From Saccoglossus kowalevskii (lineage: Eukaryota > Hemichordata > Enteropneusta > Harrimaniidae): DNA of 52,167 bases. Below are positions 34,959-46,600 of this stretch, one piece after another; position 1 is the first letter of the stretch, and each line of letters begins with the position of its first letter. The position numbers and the translations under genes are program-made. The notes below the pieces were generated by a model. That model was not told where the DNA came from. It did not search any database and saw nothing but the letters and a program-made list of their open reading frames with translations. The stretch is taken from positions 66,437 to 118,603 of the forward strand of contig NW_003140818.1 of assembly GCF_000003605.2 (NCBI RefSeq). Direction: 5' to 3'.

Positions 34959-35833
34959 GTCAATATAGTCCGTGAATCGCAAAAGAGAAGCAGGTCTATG
35001 TGAAATCACATATTTATACGTATTACAGTTACACCTACGCTAAAAATAATGCCCCGTTAAAAATACATAATACGTGTCAATTCAGTAAGTTTTGATATAT
35101 TTTAGTCTGATTTTTAAGACCCTCAATACTTATCTGCAAGTCGAGATTTCTGCATTCCACTCACAGAAAATACAGTATACACTAATCGACAACGCAAAAT
35201 CAGGCCATATGGCGTTATGGTTATTGTTGACCCATAGAAGTTGATACATACATGGTAAGTGTGCGTCAAAAAATGAAGAAAAAATAAATACTAATTGATT
35301 TAAATACAAGTCTGATATTTCGAGTATGATTTTCAATGAATAAAAAAGATAATTGAAAAAATAAATTGCTAATTGTTTTAAGACTACATCATCTTTTGTT
35401 TTCATTAACTGGATATATTTGTCAAAAGATGGTTTGTAATAGAAGGAGAGGGGAGATACAGTGTGCGAAGAGAAAATGAAATTCGTCTTCAATTTGATTG
35501 AAATAACAAAGTTGGCAGATTCGTTGGACTCTTTTGATCGCGCCAATTCTTACGTACAACGAACGTTTTGAAGTCACGATACAAGTATAGTTTATAGCGC
35601 ATGGATTTTAAATTTTCCAAAGGAAATATAAATAAATCAATTAATGTCACTGATTTCTTGAAAATACCAGACATAATCTAAATCACATATGCACAGCAAG
35701 TTCTCCACGTTTTCTATGTGCTGAAGCAATAGTAGTTCCGATATACACAAATGGGCTCACTACTCAGTATCTTTGATAGAGTTTTCACGTCTATTTTAAA
35801 CAGGCGTTTATGTTATTGTTGTTTTTGGCATAG

Positions 35834-36004
35834 GTCCTTAGCAACACCGGTGATGCACAGTCAGAGTTTAGACAAGTCTACTCTGCTTTTGACAGCATTT
35901 TGACACAACAATCAATTGTACAACAATTTATTACAAAAAATACGCGAGAACAGGAAATTGGCTTACTGAATATTTTGAATGACCCATCGTTGTACGACAA
36001 GATT
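35834..36004 (+). CDS. Orphan exon-like open block, 57 codons, unassigned
   Basis: Acceptor (TTATTGTTGTTTTTGGCATAG) and donor (AAGATT|GTATGT) bound a 171-bp block, phase 0 at both ends. Only this frame is open; the other two have early stops. The translation (VLSNTGDAQSEFRQVYSAFD through REQEIGLLNILNDPSLYDKI) has protein-like composition and predicted helices. The end faintly recalls an L27 domain of MAGUK proteins, but not well enough to name it. No partner exon was found nearby with confidence. It may be a lone exon of a plus-strand gene, an alternative exon, or a relic. Confidence 0.4.
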
Positions 36005-36550
36005 GTATGTTGAGCCCGTGTTTATCTTCATTTTAGTTAGGGGGCTTGAACAAACTGATCAGCATGGTGTCCAACTCTTCCAATATTTAGAGGAACTTTT
36101 CCGTTTGCTATTAAAATTTTGTGGATGACGATGTACTAAACATCTATTGCGACAAATGGAGAATGAATGATAAGACAAAAATAATAGTTTTCAAAAATGA
36201 TGGACATCTATCTAAAGCCTTATTACATTGTCAGTGATGCGAAAAAGGCATTTGTACACATTTTATTTTTATTTCAGTATCCAAATACCTTCCACTGTGG
36301 TACAATTTGATGAAACTATTGATTTTTATAAATATTTCTAGATTTCACAATTCATACTGAAACGAGAGGTTTCTATTGGACAGCACTAGTAGTACGAATT
36401 TATACAACTTTGTCGTGTATTAGTTAACTAATGTCGGTGCTTATTATTATTTATTGAGAATATTTTGTGTTTGGTAACTCTAAACAAACACTTGGCAACA
36501 AGTCGTATTATATGACGGAGTAAAAACAAAATAATATTTCATTCACTAAG

Positions 36551-36588
36551 ACGTGAAGGAGACACAGCGGTCTTGATCCAGGATACAG
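36551..36588 (+). other. Possible 5'UTR exon of the Ly6-like gene
   Basis: A candidate acceptor (TTCACTAAG) and a strong donor (GATACAG|GTATGT) bound a 38-bp block about 270 bases upstream of the Ly6 start codon. It may instead be the 3' end of the first exon, since a TATA-like TATTATATGA lies near 36510. Confidence 0.4.
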
Positions 36589-36854
36589 GTATGTTCTTAG
36601 TCTCAGACAACTGAAGCAATCCGAGCATAAATCAATAAATTGTCAATTTTACCGACGTCTATGTTGCTAAAATAAATACTGTGATGAATTGGTGATTGTT
36701 AGACCAAACGTCAGGGTCCGTAGTAGTATTCAGGCGATACATACATTAGGTGTTTGGCCAAGGTATATAGTCAGTTGGGCGTACAAGCACTTATACGTAC
36801 ATAAGACAGATAAGGTGTCTGACCAAGTTATAGCCACTATATTCGTAATCTACA

Positions 36855-36888
36855 ATGAACAATTTGTACACTATTTTGGTCTGTGGAT
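36855..36888 (+). CDS. Ly6-like exon 1 (start and signal peptide)
   Basis: ATG at 36855 in TCTACAATGAAC context; donor GGAT|GTAAGT. It encodes MNNLYTILVCG plus one base of a split Leu codon. In this frame stops lie directly upstream, so this is the first usable ATG. Confidence 0.8.
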
Positions 36889-39616
36889 GTAAGTATAAAA
36901 TGTAATTAATTTTTTTTACTCAACTACGAGAATGTACTTTATAGCTTTAATTATCGACACTGGTTACTATAATATTACGTAACACTTATTAAAATATCAA
37001 CATATTTTGGGTTTTCATAGTGTTGGTGATCAACTTGCGATTTGGTTCAGCTTTCAAGTGTTATGTGTGTAACGTAGACCACGATAACGACTGTCTGGAG
37101 AAAAATAGAACTGTATTGGAAAAGTTCAGTCAAGAGTATACGGGTGACAAGGACTTTTGTTACGTAAGCAAAGACAAATTGAATTTATTATTTATTAGAA
37201 TATTTAGAATACTTTTTACAGTACGTAAATAATCGCTTTACCTATTCATATAATGTGTACCAACGTAGTCATGACAACACGACATTTTGTTACGTAAGGA
37301 ACGCACGTTATATATAAGGACTATATCGCAAAGTATAACAACAATGAAAGCAGCGGATATTTGTTATATTCTCTTTAGACCTATAGAGTGGATGAACCCT
37401 TTGAGTTCAAACGTGGATGTATCTCCGAAACTCGATGTGTTTGTGGATGTAGCAAACAAGTTGGAGGCGACAGTAAGTAGACTTTTTTCAGTATTGTTAT
37501 TTCCAGATCCTCCAGTAGAAAAGTGATCGTTTAATTTAAATATTGTCAATAATCAGAATTTTCAGTTATTTTTATTGTTAAGTTATTGTTAAAGAATTGT
37601 GTGAAGTTACAACCTGACCCTTAGACTTGCATACAGTCTCTTTCTACAGTTTGTTTTTTCGCTATTTTTTCAAAAAATAAGTTGTTTCTTGGTAACCCAG
37701 CTTTCGCCATTATACACTCACATAATATATGAATTTATTGAAAAAAAATCAAAAACAACTACTAGACTGAACTGAATGCAGGTTTGCCTGCGTGGCCCTC
37801 GCCTTCTTTGATTAAGTTGTAAGTTAGATTTTTCTCTCACGCAAGCTAGACTGCTACGTGGCATGTTCAGTAGACGCTTCGCGAGACTAGAATCTACTAG
37901 GAGCTTTCGGAGATCCTAAAAAAACTATAAGAATTTCGATCAAAGTACTAACAATGTGATTGGTTAAATGAAATAATGCCAGCATTATTAAACTTATTGC
38001 CAATTATATGGAGATCGAGGAAACGGGACACATACGTGTAGTATTTCAACCAATCCTTGCGTCTACCTCAATGGTTTATTCATAGAAATCCTTGCCTATC
38101 TTCATGGTTCATCCGCATATATTGAGACTCCTTTCTACCGCCATGGTTCATCCATATAGTAATAGATCCTTGCTTAAATCCACCTAGTCTACCTCCATGA
38201 TTTGTCCGTATAATTCAGAGATTTTGTCATTTATAATATAAAAAAATTCTCAACCCCCTGTCTATCTCCGTTGTCCATAGAGATCCCTGTCTTATGCAAT
38301 GGCTTGCCAATATCGACCTCCGCTATCTCCAGTGTCCATAGAGATTCATGTCTACCTCAATGGTTTGTCCATATCGATCCCTGTCTATCTCCATTGTTCA
38401 TAGAGATTCTTGTCTACCTCAATGGTTTGTCCATATAGATTCTTATCTATCTCTATTGTTCAAAGAGATCCCTGCCTACCTCAATGGTTTGCCCNNNNNN
38501 NNNNNNNNNNNNNNNNNNNNNNNNNNNNNNNNNNNNNNNNNNNNNNNNNNNNNNNNNNNNNNNNNNNNNNNNNNNNNNNNNNNNNNNNNNNNNNNNNNNN
38601 NNNNNNNNNNNNNNNNNNNNNNNNNNNNNNNNNNNNNNNNNNNNNNNNNNNNNNNNNNNNNNNNNNNNNNNNNNNNNNNNNNTTGTCACAAGAGATTCCT
38701 GTCTACCTCAATGGTTTGTCCATATCGACCCATGTCTATCTCCATTGTTCATAGAGATTCTTGTCTACCTCAATGGTGTGCCAATATCGACCCATGTCTA
38801 TCTCCATGGTTCATAGAGATTCCTGTCTACCTCAATGGTTTGCCAATATCGATCCTTGTCTATCTCCATTGTTCATAGAGATCTCTGTCTACCTCAATTG
38901 TTTACCAATATATATTCTTATCTATCTCCATTGTCCATAGAGATTCCTGTCTACCTCAATGGTTTGCCAATATATATTCTTATCTATCTTCATGGTGCAT
39001 AGAGATTCCTGTCTACCCCAATGGTTTGTCCGTAGAGATTCTTATCTATCTCCATGGTTCACAGAGATTCCCACCATCTTAATGGTTTGTTCATATAGAT
39101 ACTTGACTATTTCTAAGGTTTATAGATTCCTGTCTATCCCACTAGTTTGAAAAAATAGATCATTGTCCATTTCCATAGTTCATAGAGAACCTTGTTTGCC
39201 CTTACAGATTTCCATGTCTGTCTCCATGGTCCATTCATATTTAAATCCCTGTCTACCTCTATGGTCCATAAAAATCCCCGTCTTCTATGGTTCACAAAAT
39301 AAATATCCTGGTTTATCTCCATGGGTCATTCATAAAGATCCACGTCTACATTGTTTACCCACAAAAGCGCATTCTATATGCTAACCTGAGTCTGATAGTT
39401 TTTATATAAATTTCCTCAGTCAATATGAATAATTGTATCTTAACAGACTCAAAATGCAATGATTGCTGTGGTACCGATCTGTGTAATGACCATGACAAGC
39501 ATTTTCAAGTTGACCCTAATGACTCATGCACAGGATGTTGGATAAGAAGCAACCTTACAATCTTCGCTTTTATCGCCTCATTTGTCACTGTATTTCAAAT
39601 GTATACTTTATACTAA
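36855..39616 (+). CDS. Ly6/uPAR (three-finger) GPI-anchored protein, whole gene, four exons
   Basis: Exons 36855-36888, 37021-37163, 37379-37472 and 39447-39616 join in frame (441 bases, 146 residues), each with GT/AG borders. The predicted signal peptide begins MNNLYTILVCGLLVINL, with cleavage probably near GSA|FKC. The mature start FKCYVC and the end CCGTDLCN are the hallmark termini of the LU/three-finger fold. Twelve Cys lie in the domain (RCVCGC and DCC clusters) and two more follow (SCTGC). A hydrophobic C-terminal tail (LTIFAFIASFVTVF) fits a GPI-attachment signal. The role is unknown; family members act as cell-surface receptors, ligands or channel modulators. Intron 3 carries a minisatellite and a gap, so an extra exon there cannot be excluded, but the phase fits without one. 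Confidence 0.85.
37021..37163 (+). CDS. Ly6-like exon 2 (rest of signal peptide, first finger)
   Basis: Acceptor GGTTTTCATAG, donor TGTTAC|GTAAGC. It encodes the end of the signal peptide, then FKCYVCNVDHDNDC and the segment ending DKDFCY. Confidence 0.88.
37379..37472 (+). CDS. Ly6-like exon 3 (second finger)
   Basis: Acceptor ATATTCTCTTTAG, donor GCGACA|GTAAGT; phase 0 in, phase 1 out. It reads TYRVDEPFEFKRGC and then RCVCGCSKQVGGD. Confidence 0.88.
38050..39362. repeat. 62-bp dimeric minisatellite
   Basis: The unit is two related halves of about 31 bp, one like CTGTCTACCTCAATGGTTTG and one like TGTCTATCTCCATTGTTCAT, joined by CCATATCGATCC and AGAGATTC stretches. Central copies (38280-39010) are close to identical; copies toward both ends are increasingly diverged. 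Because 62 is not a multiple of three, long frames through the array are accidental and rotate through all phases; they are not genes. Confidence 0.92.
38495..38682. other. Assembly gap (188 N)
   Basis: A run of N inside the minisatellite. The true array length is unknown. Confidence 1.
39447..39616 (+). CDS. Ly6-like exon 4 (third finger, GPI signal, stop)
   Basis: The acceptor TATCTTAACAG ends at 39446. The split Asn codon is followed by SKCNDCCGTDLCNDHD, a short spacer with SCTGC, then the hydrophobic tail and TAA at 39614-39616. Confidence 0.88.
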
Positions 39617-39756
39617 GTTTTACTAAGTGTGGCAACCATATGCTGCATTATTTTGTATAACATTTTTAAATGTGGGGAAGTAAGGGCAACATAAAGACCA
39701 CTCACAGTAAACTTTACAAATGGTTTTGAGCCACTTTTTATTCAGTACAAATTTAA

Positions 39757-39879
39757 AGCAGAGTTGTCGTCACCTACGCATGCATCAGGTGGCCATAGCG
39801 TGTCATTGTTTACAGACAAGCATCTACCCATGAGCCTTTGCATTCTCAGCATGTGTTGTTATTGCTTGGGACTTCTGCT
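39757..39879. mobile_element. TTAA-flanked MITE, copy B
   Basis: 123 bp, from AGCAGAGTTGTCGTCACCTA to GGGACTTCTGCT, with TTAA on both sides (39753-39756, 39880-39883). Same family as 29490-29625: it shares CGTCACCT-CGCAT-CATCAGG-GGCCATAGCGT and AGCATGTGTTGTTAT. It has an internal insertion and a shortened right half. It lies in the 3' flank of the Ly6-like gene. Confidence 0.85.
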
Positions 39880-40431
39880 TTAATAAATATTTGCAAAATA
39901 GGCAATATGCAAATAACCAATTTGCATAACAATGTCAGTGTATGATAATTGCTTATTATGATGGAAAGTTCATGTTATATTTAAATTAGTATAGCGAATT
40001 TCATGAAAGATAAATGTTTTTTATATAAACTGTTTTATGAATTTTTCAAATTACGCTTGGAAAAAAACTTGATCAATCACGAGTCAATGCGTGCATGGCA
40101 GTAATACAGGCAATAAAGGCGTTTTCGTTGAATTTGAATGAAGAGGGTCTCTCAAGGCAAATTTTGTATAAATAATATATAAATTTCCATAAAAGACATC
40201 CATACAAATCACAGCAACCAATATTTCAATATCAATATTGTAGATTTATTCAGCGTGTTTAACATAATCGTTTGTACCATCATAACTGCAATGTTTATGG
40301 CAAATCTCAGTACTCTTAACAGCTGTATTGGTAAATTGAATTCTGGTCAAATGATAACAAATGCAATTTATGACACGATTGTTGTGTATAAGCAGGAAAT
40401 GTCCTTTTTATTTGATTTGTGCATTATTGAC

Positions 40432-40437
40432 AATAAA
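40432..40437 (+). terminator. Candidate poly(A) signal of the Ly6-like gene
   Basis: AATAAA followed after about 35 bases by a GT-rich stretch (ATGTTTGTTC). This would give a 3'UTR of about 840 bases containing MITE copy B. AATAAA at 39882 is an alternative. Confidence 0.4.
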
Positions 40438-40590
40438 CATTGTATTTCTTGTAACAAATGATATTATGTTTGTTCTACCCAATATTGGAATGCATAGAGA
40501 TTTCAAGCTTTGCCTCTTTCGATAGCAAATAATTCACTCGTTGTGATGATCGACCAAGGCACGTTTGTAGGTGGAAGTTTCTGGCTAGAC

Positions 40591-40605
40591 ACGCCCTCTA
40601 GTGTT
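40591..40605 (-). promoter_or_regulatory. CTCF-like motif, reverse
   Basis: On the minus strand the sequence reads AACACTAGAGGGCGT, sharing ACACTAGAGGGCG with 34942-34954 in the opposite orientation. A weaker relative (ATAGAGGGCGCA) lies on the plus strand at about 40971. Confidence 0.4.
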
Positions 40606-40844
40606 GGAATACATCTTATGTCAAAATAACAAGCGTATGCAATTTTTGGTTGTGGAGTTATTTAGTTTATAACAAATGATCTAACACGAGTTGCTTTTAT
40701 TGATGGAGGTCTTGAATTAGACCTTTCACACATTTATTGACATGTGACCACAGATATTCAACATATACAACTAATCACTGATGATGAGTAAACAAGTGTA
40801 AATAATGAATACAGAAGCATTTTTTTCCATGACAAATGAAGTAA

Positions 40845-43653
40845 TTTATTCTTATTTACAGTGACAGTAATAAATATTCCTTACAAATTCTGGCATCTCA
40901 ACTTTTTATAATTTTGTTCTCTCTCAAAAATGGAGATTTCCAGCAAAGTGATAGAGGGCGCACTCAACTCTCATAACACCACCTGCCTATTATTATAAAG
41001 ATTATCACCATTTAATCTTTTTTTTTTACATGTGAAACAGAAAATTTCAGATTTCTAAAGTACAGAAATATTATAGAATACAGAAAAAAAGTTTGTACAC
41101 AAAAAAAAGTGTAAATAAATACAGGAAAGACAAAAATAGGGGAGACTTCGAAAAAAAAAAGCTCTCTTGAACATGGGCGAAGTCATGGGGTCAAAGAGGG
41201 ACCCGGATATTCAGAACTGACAGTCTTATCTACTTTTATGTTTACATATCTACGTTTGCCACACTACATGATTTTATACAAGACTCAAGTTCTGACAGTA
41301 CAATTTACAATCTATCTTTCTACATGTATCTTACTACATTATCACTACATGTACGTATAAAAAAATTGTTCTCTTAAAATTCAACATTTTTTTCCAAACA
41401 TTTTTTTTAAAGAAAATGTTTATAGCGACTGTTTTCATTTTGTACAAACACTTGCGATTGTACGCTGTACAACATTTAATTCATACAAATGGACAATGAT
41501 GGTGGTTTTTTCAAGAACCAACAATTGCCAATGACGATATATCACAAAAATTACTATCCATTGAAAACAAAAAAGGAGAATTCACTCACAAATAACAATG
41601 TCAGAAAATGAAGGAAATTACATATCAGGCCACATGATAAATAAGCAATGAAAAAAATTACATTCATTCAACAAGACTCCAGTTAACAAGAACGTTATCT
41701 AATATGATTACTCATCACATCATATGATGTCGCTATACTGTCAATAAAATGATACATCGAAAATAGCTGTTTGTAATTTGTGGTTTTTGATAATCAAAAA
41801 CAAGTCTTTTTTTTACTGTATTCAAATCCAAGTAACCCCCCCCCCCCCACTCTCAAAAACAAAAACCAACCCTTTGGTTGAAAATGTACAAAATTAGCAA
41901 AGATGATCAAATACAACTAGTACTTCTCCAGTCAACCTGGTATGGTCCCAAATAACCGGAATACAACCGTCTTTTAGGGCCAACATCAAGCAGGTGGTAC
42001 CACACCTGGTGTATCTTTTTATATATGGTTTATGCAAATGATATTCTTAAAACTTTGTACAATCTTGTGAGCAGTTACACCCCTTAATGATTGGAAACAA
42101 CAGGGATAGTATATTCCAAGTCATTGTAAAACACTATGCCTGCAAGTATAGTGGTAATTTATACATCTTCTGAGCATTATGTCATTAGTAAATGCATCAC
42201 GACATGATTGTCTTAGGTCAGTCAATCAACTAGATTACATTACTCAACAAAATATTACAATTTTAACAACAAACAACCTTCATAAATATTTTCAGAAACT
42301 CTAGACCTCGGATGCAAATGGCTGTCAAAATCCTATTGAGAGCAACAGAGACGCATGTTTTTGTCTCTCAAATAGGGCTCCTCATCCACTGTTACCATGG
42401 TTACATACAAACGGTAGATTTGATGGAATGGAACACTATTTAAGGAACAAAAACAAGCTTTGTTGCTCTCTTGCTTTCAGGCATTTGTTGAATTTTCTGG
42501 CAGCTTGAATTTATCAGTTGAAAACACTTCTTTGTTCTCTTTTTATACAGGATATTTTGCATATCAAATCTTTCAAAATGTTGTTTGCAGGTAAACAGAT
42601 TTATGCAGTAATTGTTCCTTGCTACAACCTAAATTGCATACTTATTCTTGAATGCAACAATAAATGCAAGTTTCACATTCTCAGTAGTTCTGCACTTCTC
42701 TGTAGGAGCCAAGCCATGGAATGCCATGCCACCTACTTAACCTTTTCACCACCAGACTTTCTCGCTCAAATTTTTCTGCACCTTTTTTTCTTATATTTCT
42801 CAATATTTCTGGAAATGAATCCTAATTTTGGAGCCAACAGACACAATTTGAGTCCCTTTCAGATTTTAATCAAAAAAATTTAGCTATTTTTGTCCTAGTC
42901 TTCTGAAGGAAAATGCAGACGATAAAGGGACTATTTTGTGAATTTGTGATGAAAAGTGGGAACTGGCGGTGAAAAAGCTAACAATCTACCTCCTCCATCA
43001 GTGTACTGTACTTTCAGATATCCATTTCTAATTGTGTAGATGTGTTATCTTCATTTTATATCACACAGAATCACACCTACACTCTGTATACGACTCAAGT
43101 GTTAACATTACATTTTCTGTCTTCATTGAATAAACACAAAATTGCAGGACCAGTAATCCAAAACCCAGTTAGAAATGCATACACCAACCTGAATAACACT
43201 TATTATATACACATAGCAGGGGCATGAATTGACAAACCCTCTCCAAATGATACTAGAAAAATCAATTTATCAGAATTGGTTGACGAGTGTCAGGTTATAT
43301 ATAATGGAAACATTGTCAATGAGGTTACATAAAAAACTATTGATTTCATTAACTTGGCCCCAATCCACTACATCATCATCAGTATGAGTAATGTTCTATA
43401 AAATGTCATTTTTCATTATTTAACTGATACAAAATGTCCTGTGTGAAATGTTTTCTACATAATGAATTGAACATTATGATTGAAGACACGAAGATCGTAA
43501 CTCTTGATGATGCCCACACAGACTGGCTTAGGGACTAAGGCCGAACCAGCAGCCTTGGAATTTTTGAAATCGAGCACCAATGGAAACCTCATAAACTTAA
43601 CAAGAGCTAACTTAATCCAGCTATTCAAACTATGTGGGAAGTGACTACACTAG
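40845..43653 (-). other. Probable APC 3'UTR and convergent intergenic space
   Basis: No coding sequence is seen. A minus-strand AATAAA lies at 40850-40845 and a Pumilio-type TGTAAATA at 40860-40853, so the APC 3'UTR could reach about 2.8 kb. Earlier minus-strand signals are possible. The stretch also holds a C-run (41837-41847) and long A/T runs. Ly6 (plus) and APC (minus) converge on this interval. Confidence 0.4.
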
Positions 43654-46600
43654 TCATACAGATGTGACCATGAAACTTCTTGAGTTTCCATTTTGAGAAC
43701 TATCATCATCATCCTCATTTTCTCCTTTCTTATTTGGTCTCCATCCTCCTCCCCTGACACTAACTGGTCGTGGAATCATGGTTCGTCTGGTTGGGGTTCC
43801 TTCTGGGCTCATTGGCTGACTGGGTTGTTGACTTGAGGACTGTTGTTGTGATTTAGATGGCAGTGGTCCAGTGTAGTTGAAAGGAGAAACCATTACAGGC
43901 TTTACAGTTTGTGAGGCTGGTTTGCCATTGCTCAATGGTGGTTTTCTGGTGGCAGGCATTTTCTGTGGTTTGGGTGATGCTGGTTCAGATTCTGTACTGT
44001 TTTCTCTGCTACTGCTTTTCCTTCTCCATTGGGTTGCTGTTGGTTCAGGTTGCTCAGTTGGTGAAGTCACTTGTTGTTCATTGCTATTGTCACTATCATT
44101 GATAAGTATAAAAGAGTTCAGCCTATTTTCATGTTGTACTTGACGCTTTTCCTGGGGCGGATGCTCTTGGGGAGCTGCGTCGTTTTTTGATGGTTCAGGT
44201 TCTGTCATATCATACTGTTCATCATCTTGAAATATTGATTCATCGTAATCTTCCTCCTCCTCCTCTTCTTCAAAAAGATGTTGATCATCTAGAACCTCTT
44301 CTGGTTCTTCTTCATCTTCCAGCAAATCACTATCAGAGATGAGCTCTGGTTCAAGCTCCATGTCAATTCCCATGATGCCTTCATCTTCAAAGTTATCGCT
44401 AATGACATCATAGGCTTTGACATCTTGCTGTTCATGATCATCATTTGGGGCCGCCCCACAGGAACCTGAACCGTAGTCGTTTTTTGACTTCTTCTTGTTC
44501 TTTTTTGGAGATCCTCTTGGGGAATGTTTGTTTGTTGGTGAGGGTGAAGACCCCTCAGATTGGGTTTTCTCATTTTCACTGTTTATGCTTTGTGTACTTA
44601 TTCGCTTATTCTTCAGACTGTCATTTCTCTTCAATGCTACAAACTTCCGGTGATCATTTTTTTCTTGCTTCTCAGAAGTTTCCGAAGACTGGTAATCAGC
44701 ACTAGAATCATTTGACCGTACATTTTGTAGGCTGCTTCCTCCAGATAGGCTTGTTCTTTGTGAAACTGGAGAAATGATTCTATGAAGGCTGCCACTTGGA
44801 GAACTGGCTATACTTCCTTCCTGTGATCCCATCCTGAGCGACGATGGCCTGGATGCTGTAGGTGAATTGATTGGACAGTTTTCACGTTTTACCCATATCT
44901 CACCAGGACTTGCATCAGAGGCTGGGGATGATATATTTCCTCCATAATTGATCACAGGAATATCATACTCGTTTTTTGAAACATAACGCCTTTTTGTAGG
45001 ACTTGACTGGCTACTTCCAGTGTCTGATCCACTATTTAGTTTTAAACTGTTTGGACTCAAGTTCTGTGTTTCTGGAAGCTCTGGTGTCTCTCTGGTTTTC
45101 TTCCAGACATTTGGTTGCTTACCAGGAGCAATATTCAGCTCTGTTGGTCGGGATTCAACAGGACTTGTTCTCCTCCACGGGCTCACTCTCTGCATAGTTG
45201 GTTTTACCTCTGATGCTTCTTCGTTTTTTGAAGCAGATTCATTTGAAACTCCAGTGGCAGCATTTGCAGCAGCTGCCTTTGTTCCTGCCTGAGAAGGACT
45301 TTCCTTTGTAAAGGTAGACTGTTTCTGAAGTTTTGGCAGTTGTGGTATTTTGTCAGCTGTAGTAACATTGTTTGCTTTATTAGTTCCTTGTTTGGATGAA
45401 TTAGTCTTTGCAATTTGAGAATTTTCCGTTTGCTTCTGCTTAGATGTTGCAGGGCTCTGCTTGCCGTTCATTTGCAATCTGGTAGGAATTGACCTACTCG
45501 TGGAAGAGACAGGTTTAATAAGCTGTCTTCGTGCAGGTGTAGGGGACATTGTTTTTGGACTTGGTGACGAGATCGAATTTCGTGGCGATTTACTTGCAAC
45601 ACTGCTGGTAACACTGTCCTTGGAGGATGTCCTGGACAGGGAATTTTGACGAGAGTTATTATTACTAACTCTTGGGCCACTAATGCTTCTTGTGGTGGTG
45701 GTGCGAGCAGCTGGTGAAGAGGACCTACTGGCAGCTGCACTTGATACACCAGATCTGTTCCCATTTGTAGAAGGTGATGCACATTTTGCAGCTCCTCTTG
45801 TAGCAGGTGACCCTGTTCTGGATGTTGGTGCTGTGTTTGATGTTGTTGAAGTTTTTCTTGGGGTGGTTTTTACTGCTGGTTTTGCGATGCCGCTTGCTGG
45901 AGTAGTTTTGTTAACAGAAGTAGTGTTACGCTTATAGGCAGAATTTGTATTTCTTGTAGCTGTAGATGCTAGTGGAGGTTTTGTAGCTGCTCCTGCAAGT
46001 GGAATATTTTTGACAGGTGAGCCCGTCCTTGGAATTGCACTTTTAGCAACTGCAGCTTTGGGACCAGAAGCCACAGGTGTTCTATTTGGCCCAGAACGAT
46101 TAATAATGGCAGAGGTGGAAACAGTTCTACTACTGGCAGTAGCTGTGCGTTGAGTTGTTGTAGCTGGCCTAGCAATCTGTGCACCACTTCGCAATGATGG
46201 TGATGCTGTTCTTGGTGGAGTTCCTCGAGGGGTTGCACCGGCACTTCTTGTTCCAGGTGGAGGCGTAGAATTTCTTGAACCTGGAGTTGGTGTTGAGCAT
46301 CTTGTAGCAGGAGCACTTGTTGCTCTTCCTCGCCCATTAGCCTTGCTAGCAGCGTTTTTTGTATGTGGCGATACTCCACGCCCCCTCCCGGCAGGAGTAC
46401 CTTGTCTTTGAGGAATACCTGAGGTAACTGTACTAGGTGTACTTCTTGGAACTGAACTTGCTCTGCCATTTTGAGCATATGGACTTTTATAGACCTTTTT
46501 ACCACCTTTCAAAGTTCTTGGTTCAGATTCTTTTTCTTCAAGTTCTTGCAATCTTATTTTGCTGACAGAATCCCCAGGCTTGCAGATTAATGGACGTCGT

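Larger units (their letters stand above)
37473..39446 (+). other. Ly6-like intron 3
   Basis: 1974-bp intron. The first part is AT-rich unique sequence. From about 38050 it is occupied by the 62-bp minisatellite described separately, including an N gap. Confidence 0.8.

Noticed and set aside
35130..35546. 138-codon minus-strand open frame
   Set aside because: Its first codon is TTG rather than ATG, composition is AT-driven, and no domain or plausible splice context is seen.
38348..39150. Overlapping plus-strand ORFs with repeated YLNGL-type peptides
   Set aside because: Translations of the 62-bp minisatellite; the frame rotates because 62 is not a multiple of three, and they lie in an intron.
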